A stretch of 64,000 bases of DNA from Dorea sp. AF36-15AT (GTDB taxonomy: Bacteria; Bacillota; Clostridia; Lachnospirales; Lachnospiraceae): positions 111,809-175,808 of the forward strand of contig NZ_QUDV01000006.1 of assembly GCF_003477705.1 (NCBI RefSeq), in the 5' to 3' direction. Below, piece by piece: positions 8,310-16,705 of the stretch (its first letter is position 1; each line of letters starts with the position of its first letter). Made by a program: the position numbers and the translations under genes. Below the pieces are notes generated by a model. That model was not told the DNA's origin. It saw only the letters and a list, made by a program, of their open reading frames with translations, and ran no database searches.

Positions 8310-8978
8310 ATGAATATATTTGAGATCATAGGACCGGTGATGGTTGGACCGTCCAGTTCACATACAGCTGGTGCAGTGCGTATTGGATTTGTGGCGCGTA
8401 ATCTTCTGGGAGAAGAAGTAAAAGAAGCGGAGATACTGTTATATGGATCGTTTTTGGCTACTGGAAGAGGACATGGTACAGACCGTGCGCTGGTAGGCGG
8501 TCTAATGGGGATGAAGCCAGATGATTACCGAATCCCGAATAGTATAGAGATTGCAAAAGAGCGGGGAATCAAACTGAGATTTGGAGAGGCAATCCTAAAA
8601 GAAGGACATCCGAATTCCGCACTTCTTCGCCTGAAAGGAGAATCCGGTAAGAAGCTGGAGATTATCGGAGAGTCTCTTGGAGGTGGGAGAATCAATATCG
8701 CACAGATTGATGGTATCGAGACGAATTTCTCAGGAGAGAATCCGACGCTGATCGTACACAATCTGGATCAGCCGGGGCATGTATCAGAAGTGACGGCGAT
8801 GCTTGCGCACAAGTCGGTCAATATTGCTACGATGCAGCTATATCGCTCTGGCAAAGGCGGGCGGGCAGTTATGGTAGTAGAATGTGATCAGGAGATTCCG
8901 GAAGAAGGCATACGTTGGCTGGAGAGAGTAGAAGGCATCCTGAAAGTAACTTATCTGAAGAAAGCGGAGGACGAGTAA
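8310..8978 (+). CDS. sdaAB: L-serine dehydratase, iron-sulfur-dependent, beta subunit
   Basis: A 222-residue beta chain of the two-subunit clostridial L-serine dehydratase, which deaminates L-serine to pyruvate and ammonia. The N-terminus MNIFEIIGPVMVGPSSSHTAG is diagnostic. Residues about 148-222 form an ACT domain (LIVHNLDQPGHVSEVTAMLA). The ATG at 8310 is chosen over 8292 because AAAGGAG (8297-8303) is seven bases before it and family members begin here. The alpha-subunit gene starts directly after the stop codon. Confidence 0.95.
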   Translation: MNIFEIIGPVMVGPSSSHTAGAVRIGFVARNLLGEEVKEAEILLYGSFLATGRGHGTDRALVGGLMGMKPDDYRIPNSIEIAKERGIKLRFGEAILKEGHPNSALLRLKGESGKKLEIIGESLGGGRINIAQIDGIETNFSGENPTLIVHNLDQPGHVSEVTAMLAHKSVNIATMQLYRSGKGGRAVMVVECDQEIPEEGIRWLERVEGILKVTYLKKAEDE

Positions 8979-9860
8979 ATGGCAGAATATCACAGTATCA
9001 GAGAATTGCTGGAGATATGTGAATGTGGAAATCAAAAGATCTGGGAAGCTGTAATGGAACAGGAAGCGGCTGAAAGCGGATTGACGGAAGAACAGGTATT
9101 TCAGAAGATGGAGCGCATGTATGAAGCAATGCGTCTGGCAGATGAGAATTATGATGCAGAATTGCGATCCGGCAGTGGTGCAGCCGGTGGAGACGGTGAG
9201 AAGATGCGTGCATATAATGCCAGTGGGAAGAATCTCTGTAGTCCGTATACCAGTCTGGCGATGGAAAAGGCACTTAAGATGGCAGAGTCCAATGCCTGTA
9301 TGAAACGGATCGTGGCAGCACCGACAGCGGGATCCTGTGGAGTGATTCCTGCGGTAGTGCTTAGCTATGAGGACTGTGAGCATGCATCGAAAGAAGAAAT
9401 CGTGCAGGCACTCTTGGTGACAGCGGGGATCGGGAAAGTAATCGCAGAGAATGCATCAATTGCGGGAGCGTCTGGCGGTTGTCAGGCGGAGATTGGTTCG
9501 GCAAGTGCCATGGCAGCAGGAGCACTGGCTTATCTGCAGGGCGGTGATAATGAGCAGATCGTACAGGCGGCGACATTTTCTCTAAAGAATATGCTGGGAC
9601 TTGCCTGTGATCCGGTGGGTGGACTGGTAGAAGTCCCGTGCATTAAGCGGAATGTGGCAGGTGTGATGAATGCAGTAGCAGGAGCACAGCTTGCTATGGC
9701 TGGTATCCGCAGCGCGATTACACCGGATGATACGATTGACAGTATGCGGCGGATCGGTAATGATCTTCCGGTTTGTCTGAAGGAGACCAGTACAGGTGGA
9801 CTTGCGGTAACGGAGTCAGCGAAAAGAATTTTAGAAAAGATTAGTAAAAAGAATTTATAG
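8979..9860 (+). CDS. sdaAA: L-serine dehydratase, iron-sulfur-dependent, alpha subunit
   Basis: The 293-residue catalytic chain carries the [4Fe-4S] cluster that binds L-serine. Probable cluster cysteines are C168 (GASGGCQAEIG), C210 (GLACDPVGG) and C221 (VEVPCIKRN), and C120 lies in the conserved PTAGSCGVIP. ATG 8979 immediately follows the TAA of sdaAB, so the subunits are translationally coupled. Together they allow amino-acid catabolism to pyruvate. A strong convergent terminator follows. Confidence 0.95.
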   Translation: MAEYHSIRELLEICECGNQKIWEAVMEQEAAESGLTEEQVFQKMERMYEAMRLADENYDAELRSGSGAAGGDGEKMRAYNASGKNLCSPYTSLAMEKALKMAESNACMKRIVAAPTAGSCGVIPAVVLSYEDCEHASKEEIVQALLVTAGIGKVIAENASIAGASGGCQAEIGSASAMAAGALAYLQGGDNEQIVQAATFSLKNMLGLACDPVGGLVEVPCIKRNVAGVMNAVAGAQLAMAGIRSAITPDDTIDSMRRIGNDLPVCLKETSTGGLAVTESAKRILEKISKKNL

Positions 9861-9872
9861 AGAAAATAAAAA

Positions 9873-9910
9873 GAAGGCAACTGATAACGCAAAAGTTATC
9901 AGTTGTCTTC
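9873..9910. terminator. Bidirectional terminator between sdaAA and the DtxR-type regulator
   Basis: A 16-bp stem (9873-9888 with 9895-9910, one mismatch) around a GCAAAA loop is followed by TTT rightward and preceded by an A-rich tract for the leftward transcript. It overlaps the last codons of the leftward regulator gene. Confidence 0.75.
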
Positions 9911-10267
9911 TTTAATGTGCTTCTTCAGTGCTGCGAAACTCTCTGCGCTGATTACATGTTCGATACGGCAGGCATCTTCAGCGGCAATTTCAGCATTGAC
10001 ACCAAGCTTGGTCAGCCATGCGGAAATGACCTGATGACGTTCATAGATGCGTTCTGCAACTTCTTTACCTTCCGGAGTAAGTGTGATGTATCCTTCCGGC
10101 GATACGACGATGTGACCACTCTGGCGGAGCTTTTTCATAGCAACACTTACGCTTGATTTCTTGAAATCCAGTTCGGTAGCAATATCTACAGAGCGAACAA
10201 CCGGACACCGTTCGCTGAGGACCAGGATGGTTTCAAGATAATTTTCAGCGGATTCATTCTTAATCAT
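9899..10267 (-). CDS. DtxR/MntR-family metal-dependent transcriptional regulator
   Basis: A 122-residue protein with an N-terminal winged helix (residues about 1-65, SVDIATELDFKKSSVSVAMKKLRQSG) and a metal-binding/dimerisation helix region (about 66-120) containing ERIYERHQ, C-R-I-E-H-V and other His/Glu ligand candidates. It lacks the C-terminal SH3-like domain of DtxR/IdeR, as in MntR. It is divergent from feoA-feoA-feoB and palindromes of the TTAG/CTAA type overlap the feo promoter, so it is probably the ferrous-iron repressor of that operon. A manganese sensor is the alternative. Confidence 0.88.
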   Translation of the reverse strand: MIKNESAENYLETILVLSERCPVVRSVDIATELDFKKSSVSVAMKKLRQSGHIVVSPEGYITLTPEGKEVAERIYERHQVISAWLTKLGVNAEIAAEDACRIEHVISAESFAALKKHIKEDN

Positions 10268-10376
10268 TTATCATACCTCGTTTGCTAGTATCTTATTATC
10301 TTATTAATATACCATATTTAAATGAAAAGGGCAAATATGTAGAAAAAATCCAATTAAAAATGAGATATTTCGTCAG

Positions 10377-10430
10377 TTAGTTAAAACTAAGAAATATACT
10401 TGACATCTAATATATGTTAGTGTATACTAA
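10377..10430 (+). promoter_or_regulatory. feo promoter with overlapping DtxR-type palindromes
   Basis: TTGACA (10400-10405) and TATACT (10423-10428) are 17 bases apart, a near-consensus promoter. Palindromic elements flank and cover it: TTAGTTAAAACTAA (10377-10390), CTAATATATGTTAG (10407-10420) and TTAGTGTATACTAA (10417-10430), the last overlapping the -10. TTAG/CTAA dyads are typical of Fe/Mn-dependent DtxR-family repressors, and such a regulator is encoded divergently next door. A small hairpin (10444-10451/10457-10464) lies in the 5' UTR. Confidence 0.7.
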
Positions 10431-10496
10431 CGATGAAAATCATAGATGATAAGAAATATCATCTTTAATCTAACGCATTAAGAAAAGAGGTCGATT

Positions 10497-10709
10497 ATGA
10501 TGCCACTTACTATGGCAAATGTAGGTGAACCAGTAACAATTAAGAGGATTGGCGGAAAAGAAGAGACCAGGAAGTTTCTGGAAAGTCTGGGCTTCACGGT
10601 TGGTGGAACTGTCACAGTAGTATCAGACGTTCAGGGAAGCGTTATTGTTAATGTGAGAGATTCCAGAGTTGCGGTCGGTAAAGATATTGCAATGAAGGTT
10701 ATGGTTTAG
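10497..10709 (+). CDS. feoA: FeoA-type small SH3-like protein (first copy)
   Basis: A 70-residue FeoA-domain protein (MPLTMANVGEPVTIKRIGG ... LESLGFTVGGTVTVVSD ... VAVGKDIAMKVMV). FeoA is a cytosolic SH3-fold partner of FeoB in ferrous iron uptake. The start is ATG 10497 or the adjacent 10500; AAGAGG is upstream. It is the first gene after the metal-regulated promoter and is followed 23 bases later by a second FeoA. Confidence 0.92.
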   Translation: MMPLTMANVGEPVTIKRIGGKEETRKFLESLGFTVGGTVTVVSDVQGSVIVNVRDSRVAVGKDIAMKVMV

Positions 10710-10732
10710 GAAGGTAAGAAAGGAAGAAGGAA

Positions 10733-10954
10733 ATGAAGACTTTAAAAAATGTAGCCTGTGGTCAGACAGTAAAAGTAACCAAACTGACAGGTGACGGTCC
10801 GGTTAAGAGAAGAATCATGGACATGGGAATCACCAAAGGTGTAGATGTATTTGTAAGAAAAGTAGCGCCTCTGGGAGATCCGATCGAAGTCACTGTTCGT
10901 GGATACGAGCTTTCCATCAGAAAAGCAGATGCTGAAATGATCTGTGTAGATTAA
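10733..10954 (+). CDS. feoA: FeoA-type small SH3-like protein (second copy)
   Basis: A 73-residue second FeoA homologue, with the hallmark VKRRIMDMGITKGVDVFVRK and VTVRGYELSIRKADAEMI. It differs clearly from the first copy, so this is an old duplication and not an assembly artefact. Tandem feoA genes before feoB are common in Clostridia. AAGGAAGAAGGA precedes the ATG. A hairpin at 10962-10990 separates it from feoB. Confidence 0.93.
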   Translation: MKTLKNVACGQTVKVTKLTGDGPVKRRIMDMGITKGVDVFVRKVAPLGDPIEVTVRGYELSIRKADAEMICVD

Positions 10955-10961
10955 TTTTTTG

Positions 10962-10990
10962 CCCAATAGTTAGTAAGAACTTACTTTGGG
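10962..10990 (+). promoter_or_regulatory. Hairpin in the feoA-feoB intergenic region
   Basis: CCCAA...AGTAAG (10962-10977) pairs with CTTACTTTGGG (10980-10990) with a five-base bulge. No T-run follows, so it is more likely an mRNA stability or processing element than a terminator. Confidence 0.35.
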
Positions 10991-11026
10991 AAGAAATGAC
11001 AAACTAATAGGAAAAGGAGAAATGAA

Positions 11027-13207
11027 ATGTCAGTAAAAATTGCACTTGCGGGTAATCCGAATAGTGGTAAGACAACATTGTTTAACGCACTGACAGGTTC
11101 CAATCAGTTTGTAGGAAACTGGCCTGGCGTTACAGTAGAGAAAAAAGAGGGTAAATTAAAAGGACACAAAGACGTTGTGATCATGGACCTTCCGGGTATC
11201 TATTCCCTGTCTCCATACACATTGGAGGAAGTGGTTGCCAGAAATTACCTGATCGGCGAGAGACCGGATGCGATCATCAATATCGTAGACGGAACCAATA
11301 TCGAGCGTAACCTGTATCTGACCACACAGATTATGGAGCTTGGTATTCCGGTAATTATGGCAGTTAACATGGCTGATCTTCTGGAAAAAAATGGTGATAA
11401 GATTCACTTGAATAAACTTTCAGAAAAACTTGGCTGTGAAGTGGTATCTATTTCCGCACTGAAGGGAACTGGAATTAAAGAAGCAGCTGAAAAAGCAGTG
11501 AAGCTGGCTAATGCCAGAAAAGTGATCGAGCCTGCGCACGAGTTCAGTGCCAAGGCAGAAGAGATCATCAGTGCAGTAGAAAACCGTCTGACTGGTATTG
11601 TTCCGGCAGAACAGGAGAGATTCTTCGCTATCAAACTTCTTGAGAAGGACGATAAGATTGCATCTCAGATGAAGAGTGCACCGGATGTATCTGCTGAGAT
11701 CAAAGAGATGGAAGATGCGTTTGATGATGATACAGAAAGCATTATCACAAATGAAAGATATGTATATATTTCATCTATCATCGGTGACTGCGTAACTAAG
11801 AACAGAGCCAAAGAAATGTCGACATCTGATAAGATTGACCGTATCGTGACCAACAGATGGTTAGCGCTTCCAATCTTTGCAGTCATCATGTGGATCGTTT
11901 ATTATGTATCTGTAACAACTGTAGGTGCTATCCTGACAGACTGGACCAATGATACACTGTTTGGAGAATGGATCATTCCGGCGGCACAGTCTTTCTTCGA
12001 AGGAATCGGCTGCGCAGACTGGTTAACAGGACTGATCGTTGATGGTATTATCTCTGGTGTAGGTGCCGTACTTGGATTCGTACCACAGATGCTGGTACTG
12101 TTCTTCTTCCTGGCAATCCTGGAGTCCTGCGGATACATGGCTCGTGTAGCATTTATCATGGACCGTATCTTCCGTAAATTCGGACTGTCCGGTAAATCAT
12201 TTATCCCGATGCTGATCGGAACCGGTTGTGGTGTTCCTGGAGTTATGGCTTCCCGTACCATCGAGAATGATCGTGACCGTAAGATGACAATTATGACTAC
12301 AACATTTATCCCTTGTGGAGCGAAGCTTCCTATCATTGCCCTGATCGCAGGAGCAATCTTCAATGGAGCTTCATGGGTAGCACCGAGTGCTTACTTTGTA
12401 GGTATCGCAGCTATCATCTGCTCAGGTATTATCCTGAAGAAGACTAAGATGTTCGCGGGAGATCCGGCACCATTCGTTATGGAGCTGCCTGCATACCATA
12501 TGCCAACCATCGGTAATGTACTGAGAAGTATGTGGGAACGTGGATGGTCATTTATCAAGAAAGCTGGTACAATTATTACATTATCAACAATCGTTGTTTG
12601 GTTCCTGCTGAACTTCGGATGGACAGATGCAGGATTCGGCATGTTGAACTTTGACGGACTCGAAGGAGCAGCTATGGAAGCAGCTCAGGCAGAGTGTATC
12701 CTTGCTAAGATCGGTAACCTGATCGCCTGGATCTTTACACCGCTGGGATGGGGCAACTGGAAGATGGCTGTTGCAGCTATCACAGGACTTGTAGCAAAAG
12801 AGAACGTAGTAGGAACATTCGGACAGCTGTTCGGTTTTGCAGAAGTAGCAGAAGATGGTACAGAAATCTGGGGACAGCTCGCAGGAAGCATGACTGTAGC
12901 AGCAGGTTACTCATTCTTGGTATTTAACCTCCTGTGTGCACCTTGCTTTGCGGCAATGGGAGCTATCAAGAGAGAAATGAACAATGCAAAATGGTTCTGG
13001 TTTGCAATCGGATATCAGTGTGGTCTTGCATACATCGTTTCACTTTGCATTTACCAGATTGGTACACTTGCTATGGGTGGTGGATTTGGACTTGGAACGA
13101 TCGTGGCATTCATTCTGATCCTTGGATTTGTTTATCTGCTGTTCAGACCATACAAAGAAAGTAAGACATTAAATGTAAATGTAAGAAGCGTGGCAGGCGC
13201 TAAATAA
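11027..13207 (+). CDS. feoB: Ferrous iron transport protein B (GTP-gated Fe2+ transporter)
   Basis: A 726-residue inner-membrane Fe2+ transporter. The N-terminal G domain has G1 GNPNSGKT (residues 9-16), G3 DLPGIYSL, and a G4-like VNMAD; a helical GDI-like region follows to about residue 260. The C-terminal part has two Gate domains with multiple membrane spans and conserved Cys-containing motifs (GCGVPGVMASRT, IPCGAKLPI, LLCAPCFAAMGAIKRE). The length is normal for FeoB. It follows two feoA genes and precedes the Cys-rich FeoB-associated protein. Expression is probably repressed by metal through the upstream operator. Confidence 0.97.
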   Translation: MSVKIALAGNPNSGKTTLFNALTGSNQFVGNWPGVTVEKKEGKLKGHKDVVIMDLPGIYSLSPYTLEEVVARNYLIGERPDAIINIVDGTNIERNLYLTTQIMELGIPVIMAVNMADLLEKNGDKIHLNKLSEKLGCEVVSISALKGTGIKEAAEKAVKLANARKVIEPAHEFSAKAEEIISAVENRLTGIVPAEQERFFAIKLLEKDDKIASQMKSAPDVSAEIKEMEDAFDDDTESIITNERYVYISSIIGDCVTKNRAKEMSTSDKIDRIVTNRWLALPIFAVIMWIVYYVSVTTVGAILTDWTNDTLFGEWIIPAAQSFFEGIGCADWLTGLIVDGIISGVGAVLGFVPQMLVLFFFLAILESCGYMARVAFIMDRIFRKFGLSGKSFIPMLIGTGCGVPGVMASRTIENDRDRKMTIMTTTFIPCGAKLPIIALIAGAIFNGASWVAPSAYFVGIAAIICSGIILKKTKMFAGDPAPFVMELPAYHMPTIGNVLRSMWERGWSFIKKAGTIITLSTIVVWFLLNFGWTDAGFGMLNFDGLEGAAMEAAQAECILAKIGNLIAWIFTPLGWGNWKMAVAAITGLVAKENVVGTFGQLFGFAEVAEDGTEIWGQLAGSMTVAAGYSFLVFNLLCAPCFAAMGAIKREMNNAKWFWFAIGYQCGLAYIVSLCIYQIGTLAMGGGFGLGTIVAFILILGFVYLLFRPYKESKTLNVNVRSVAGAK

Positions 13208-13236
13208 TTCTCCTGCCTGTTAAGGGAGGAATTGTC

Positions 13237-13413
13237 ATGGGAACAATTGTGGTATTGGCGGTTTTGTTGGTGATCGTATATTTCGCGGCAAGAAGCGTGA
13301 TTCGTGATAAAAAGAACGGAAAATGCAGTGGGGGATGCGCTGGATGCAGTGGATGCGCCGGAAGCTGTTCATCCGAACATACGACATCAATAAACCAGAC
13401 AAAGAAGAAATAA
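13237..13413 (+). CDS. FeoB-associated Cys-rich membrane protein
   Basis: A 58-residue protein with one N-terminal transmembrane helix (TIVVLAVLLVIVYFAA) and a C-terminal Cys cluster, KCSGGCAGCSGCAGSC. This is the arrangement of the FeoB-associated Cys-rich membrane proteins found after feoB in Firmicutes. AAGGGAGGAA (13222-13231) precedes the ATG at 13237. The cysteines may bind iron or take part in metal hand-over; the function is not proved for the family. It is co-transcribed with feoB and the following Fur-like gene. Confidence 0.85.
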   Translation: MGTIVVLAVLLVIVYFAARSVIRDKKNGKCSGGCAGCSGCAGSCSSEHTTSINQTKKK

Positions 13414-13424
13414 GAGGTCTCAAT

Positions 13425-13673
13425 ATGAATGAACAGAAAGAACTGATCATTGCAAGGCTCAGGGAAAAAGGATGCCGTATCACAAAGCAGCGACTGGAAC
13501 TTCTGGATGTTATACTTAATAATCAGTGTTCCAGCTGCAAGGAGATCCACTATCTTGCCTCTAAGGTAGACAGTGGGATTGGAATTGCAACCGTATATCG
13601 GATGGTCAATGAACTGGAAGATATCGGTGTGATCAGTCGTAAGATTGTGTATGACCGGGCAATGGCAGTATAA
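13425..13673 (+). CDS. Short Fur-family protein (DNA-binding domain only)
   Basis: An 82-residue protein matching the winged-helix half of Fur regulators (LREKGCRITKQRLELLDVIL ... GIATVYRMVNELEDIGVISR). It starts at ATG 13425, seven bases after AGAGG; a longer in-frame extension overlaps the Cys-rich gene and is unlikely. The C-terminal dimerisation and metal-binding domain (HHxH region) of normal about 140-residue Fur proteins is missing. It ends the feo operon, so it may be a natural short regulator or a truncated Fur. It retains a CSSC pair (residues about 29-32). Confidence 0.8.
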   Translation: MNEQKELIIARLREKGCRITKQRLELLDVILNNQCSSCKEIHYLASKVDSGIGIATVYRMVNELEDIGVISRKIVYDRAMAV

Positions 13674-13734
13674 CAGTAAGACAAACATATAAGAACATAC
13701 AAAGGGGCTGTCGGGAAATAGATAGTTCCAAAGC

Positions 13735-13771
13735 AGGGAGGGTATGACTCGTTATGAGTCATACCCTCCCT
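13735..13771. terminator. Long perfect hairpin between the feo operon and DUF4364 gene
   Basis: AGGGAGGGTATGACTC (13735-13750) pairs perfectly over 16 bp with 13756-13771 around a GTTAT loop. It lies between convergent genes and probably ends both transcripts, although its T-runs are short. Confidence 0.65.
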
Positions 13772-13785
13772 TGTAAAATGAATGA

Positions 13786-14301
13786 CTATCCAAGAAGCTT
13801 TGCCATAATAGTGGCGTAGAGCTCCTGGTTCTTTTTCTGCCAGTTGTCGGTTACAGCCTGTGCTTCGGCTTCGGAAGGCACTGTAATCGTAAGATCGATC
13901 AACGGCAGTGCGTTCTCGGTTACCTGACAGTGTACCGAATATTCCTGATTGGTATTGCGGTAGTAATCTGCTTTGACAGAACTTTCATTCTTTAAATCAT
14001 ATTTCTTTTCTTTCAGATATTCATTAACATCTTTTTGAATATCCTGTGAAATGTTGTTTTTAAAATAATCAATCGTAGAGGAACCGTCTTCTGTCAGATG
14101 ATACAAGGTACGGTTATGTGTGGATTCATCCCGGATCAGTCCGGCATCCATCAGTTCCGACAGAGCCTGCTGCAGCTTAAAGTAAGTAGTATAGCCTTTG
14201 TCCAGCACGAATTCTGATATCTGCGATGTGGACAGCGGGAAATCTACACGATCCAGCATATATAATACGATTAGCTTATACAGTGTAAGTGGTTGTGCCA
14301 T
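13786..14301 (-). CDS. DUF4364 family protein (predicted winged-helix regulator)
   Basis: A 171-residue protein of the DUF4364 family, found mainly in Clostridia. Residues about 1-80 look like a winged helix (LYMLDRVDFPLSTSQISEFV, LSELMDAGLIRDE, YHLTEDG), followed by a mixed alpha/beta region. Its start overlaps the end of the radical SAM gene by 26 bases, indicating translational coupling. A DNA-binding role is inferred from the helix pattern; no target is known. Confidence 0.8.
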   Translation of the reverse strand: MAQPLTLYKLIVLYMLDRVDFPLSTSQISEFVLDKGYTTYFKLQQALSELMDAGLIRDESTHNRTLYHLTEDGSSTIDYFKNNISQDIQKDVNEYLKEKKYDLKNESSVKADYYRNTNQEYSVHCQVTENALPLIDLTITVPSEAEAQAVTDNWQKKNQELYATIMAKLLG

Positions 14302-15250
14302 TGGTATAACTCCTTCCCTGCCAGATGTTCTGGGTTTTTAGATAGGCATTTAGCCGATTTAGCGTGTCGCGCTTACGCGTGGTCCATTGCGGCTCGATCA
14401 AGAGCTTAGATGGACCGTCGCCGGTTAACCGGTGAATCACAATGTCTGGTCTCAGATGGCTGATACAGTCACCTAAGAGTGCCAGATATTCATCCATAGT
14501 CATAACCGGAAATGGATGCTCGCGGTAATAATCCGCAAGATCCGTACCCTCCAGTATGTGGAGGAGCTGTAATTTGATGCCCTGGATATCCAGTGTATTT
14601 AGATATTGAACGGTCTCAAGCATCTGGTCGAAAGTCTCACCCGGAAGTCCGAGGATTACATGGACGATAACAGAGATTCCAATCCTGCGCAGATTCTCTA
14701 CGGCTTCCAGAAACACCGAAAGCTCGTATCCCCGCCTGATGAATGTAGCAGAATCCGGATGGATGGTCTGCAATCCAAGTTCGACCCAGACTGGTTTGAT
14801 CTGAGACAGTTCCTGCAAAAGTTCTAATACTTCCGGTCCGAGGCAGTCCGGTCTGGTAGCGATGGACAAGATTTCTACATCCGGCGCATTGATTGCTTCG
14901 GTAAAAACCTGGCGCAGTCGTTCGACAGGCGCGTAGGTGTTCGTAAATGCCTGAAAATAAGCAATGTATCCATCTGCGTGGAATTTGTTCCGGATGATTT
15001 CTTTACCCTGAATAAGCTGTTCGGTGACAGACAACGAACGGTCGGCTGCAAAGTCACCGGAACCTTTGGCACTGCAGAAGATGCAGCCGCGTGTCCCCAG
15101 CGTACCGTCTCTGGTGGGACAGGTCATGCCGGCATCCAGTGCGATCTTATAGAGCTTGTGCCCGTAAGTCTGTTTCAGGTAGTAATCCAGAGAATAAAAG
15201 CGTTTTTCGCCCCAGCGGACTGGCTGGGGCGTTCTGTTTTCTTTCTGCAT
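14276..15250 (-). CDS. Radical SAM protein, TIGR01212/YtqA family
   Basis: A 324-residue radical SAM protein. The cluster-binding cysteines are C44, C56 and C59 (CPTRDGTLGTRGCIFC), the spaced motif typical of the TIGR01212/YhcC-YtqA family rather than the canonical CX3CX2C. The downstream IGLQTIHPDSATFIRRGY-like segment and GLPGETFDQMLETV are characteristic of Elp3-like radical SAM enzymes. Family members have been linked to RNA modification, but the reaction here is not established. The gene starts one base after the malic enzyme stop and overlaps DUF4364, forming a three-gene leftward unit. Confidence 0.9.
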   Translation of the reverse strand: MQKENRTPQPVRWGEKRFYSLDYYLKQTYGHKLYKIALDAGMTCPTRDGTLGTRGCIFCSAKGSGDFAADRSLSVTEQLIQGKEIIRNKFHADGYIAYFQAFTNTYAPVERLRQVFTEAINAPDVEILSIATRPDCLGPEVLELLQELSQIKPVWVELGLQTIHPDSATFIRRGYELSVFLEAVENLRRIGISVIVHVILGLPGETFDQMLETVQYLNTLDIQGIKLQLLHILEGTDLADYYREHPFPVMTMDEYLALLGDCISHLRPDIVIHRLTGDGPSKLLIEPQWTTRKRDTLNRLNAYLKTQNIWQGRSYTNGTTTYTV

Positions 15251-15251
15251 A

Positions 15252-16400
15252 TTATATCAGCTCTTTGACAGCTTTGCTCACGACATCAGCAATGATAGGA
15301 TCCAGTGCATCCGGTACGATGTGTGTCTCAGTCAGTTCGTCGTCCGGTACCAGACTTGCGATTGCTTCCGCGCAGGCAAGCTTCATTTCTTCTGTGATCT
15401 TAGTAGCATGTCCTTCCAGTGCACCACGGAAAATGCCAGGAAATGCCATAACGTTGTTAATCTGGTTCGGGAAATCGCTGCGTCCCGTACCAACAACTTT
15501 GGCTCCGGCTTCTTTTGCAAGATCCGGCATGATCTCCGGAACAGGATTCGCCATGGCAAAGAGGATAGCATCGTGGTTCATAGAAGCGACCATTTCTTTG
15601 GTGACAATATTTGGAGCAGATACACCGACAAAAATGTCAGCACCTTTTAATGCGTCGGCAAGAGTTCCCTGTCTGCCTTCCAGATTGGTTACTTTCACCA
15701 TTTCCTTCTGCATCCAGTTCAGATTCGGTGAGGATTCATTTAACATACCATTGATGTCACACATGGTGACATGCTTGAAACCATAACGGAGCAGAAGCTT
15801 AGTAATGGCAACTCCGGCAGAACCGGCACCATTTACAACGACCTGTGCAGTCTCTTTGTCTTTGCCTGCAACTTTCATAGCGTTAATAATGCCTGCGAGG
15901 ACGATGATGGCAGTACCGTGCTGATCATCGTGGAATACCGGAATATCCAGGAGTTCTTTCAGTCGTTCCTCAATTTCAAAACAGCGTGGAGCACTGATAT
16001 CTTCCAGGTTGATGCCACCAAATGCAGGTGCGATATTTACTATAGTACGGATGATTTCTTCTGTATCCTGTGTATCCAGACAGATTGGTACAGCATTAAT
16101 ACCACCAAGTTCTTTGAAGAGGACAGCCTTACCTTCCATAACAGGCATACCTGCCAGAGCACCGATGTTACCGAGTCCCAATACGGCACTTCCGTCAGAG
16201 ACAACGGCAATTGTATTTGCTTTCATTGTATAAGTGTAGGCTGCCGTTGGATCCTTGGCAATAACCTTACAAGGTTCTGCTACACCTGGAGTATATGCGA
16301 TAGCCAGATCTTCCCTTGTTCTGACGTGAGATTTGGCAGTGGTTTCAATCTTACCATTCCATTTCTTGTGCATCTGTAATGCAAGTTCATTTGCTGTCAT
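15252..16400 (-). CDS. NAD(P)-dependent malic enzyme
   Basis: A 382-residue short-form bacterial malic enzyme that oxidatively decarboxylates malate to pyruvate. Conserved segments include YTPGVAEPCKVIAKDP, VSDGSAVLGLGNIG, the metal/substrate region ISAPRCFEIEERL, VFHDDQHGTAIIVLAG and the NAD-binding VVNGAGSAGVAITKLL. The length is typical for the small bacterial class. It heads the leftward unit with the radical SAM and DUF4364 genes. Cofactor preference cannot be told by eye. Confidence 0.94.
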   Translation of the reverse strand: MTANELALQMHKKWNGKIETTAKSHVRTREDLAIAYTPGVAEPCKVIAKDPTAAYTYTMKANTIAVVSDGSAVLGLGNIGALAGMPVMEGKAVLFKELGGINAVPICLDTQDTEEIIRTIVNIAPAFGGINLEDISAPRCFEIEERLKELLDIPVFHDDQHGTAIIVLAGIINAMKVAGKDKETAQVVVNGAGSAGVAITKLLLRYGFKHVTMCDINGMLNESSPNLNWMQKEMVKVTNLEGRQGTLADALKGADIFVGVSAPNIVTKEMVASMNHDAILFAMANPVPEIMPDLAKEAGAKVVGTGRSDFPNQINNVMAFPGIFRGALEGHATKITEEMKLACAEAIASLVPDDELTETHIVPDALDPIIADVVSKAVKELI

Positions 16401-16535
16401 ATTGATTCACCTTTTCTTTATCTTCGTTAATGTTAGAATACAATGTCTTCGGAGTGTTCCGACGACATTAAATATCATAACATCCTTAACAGTTCAAGTC
16501 AAATTGGAAGAGCTATCAGAGTGGACAAAAAAGGT

Positions 16536-16563
16536 TTGCAAAAATATCAGAATCGTGTATAAT
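16536..16563 (+). promoter_or_regulatory. Predicted rho promoter
   Basis: TTGCAA (16536-16541) and TATAAT (16558-16563) are 16 bases apart. It leaves a leader of about 135 bases before rho. The 305-base gap 16401-16705 otherwise shows no gene; the divergent malic enzyme promoter must lie in its left half. Confidence 0.6.
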
Positions 16564-16705
16564 AAGATACATAAATTCAACAGCCAGTTCGGCTGCATTC
16601 CCTATGCTAATGAGTGTGAATTAAAATTGAAGATTAATGAAGATTAATAACGGTGGTTAATAAGTTAATAATCAGAAAAGAACTCAGAAAGGAAACGAAG
16701 ATTAT

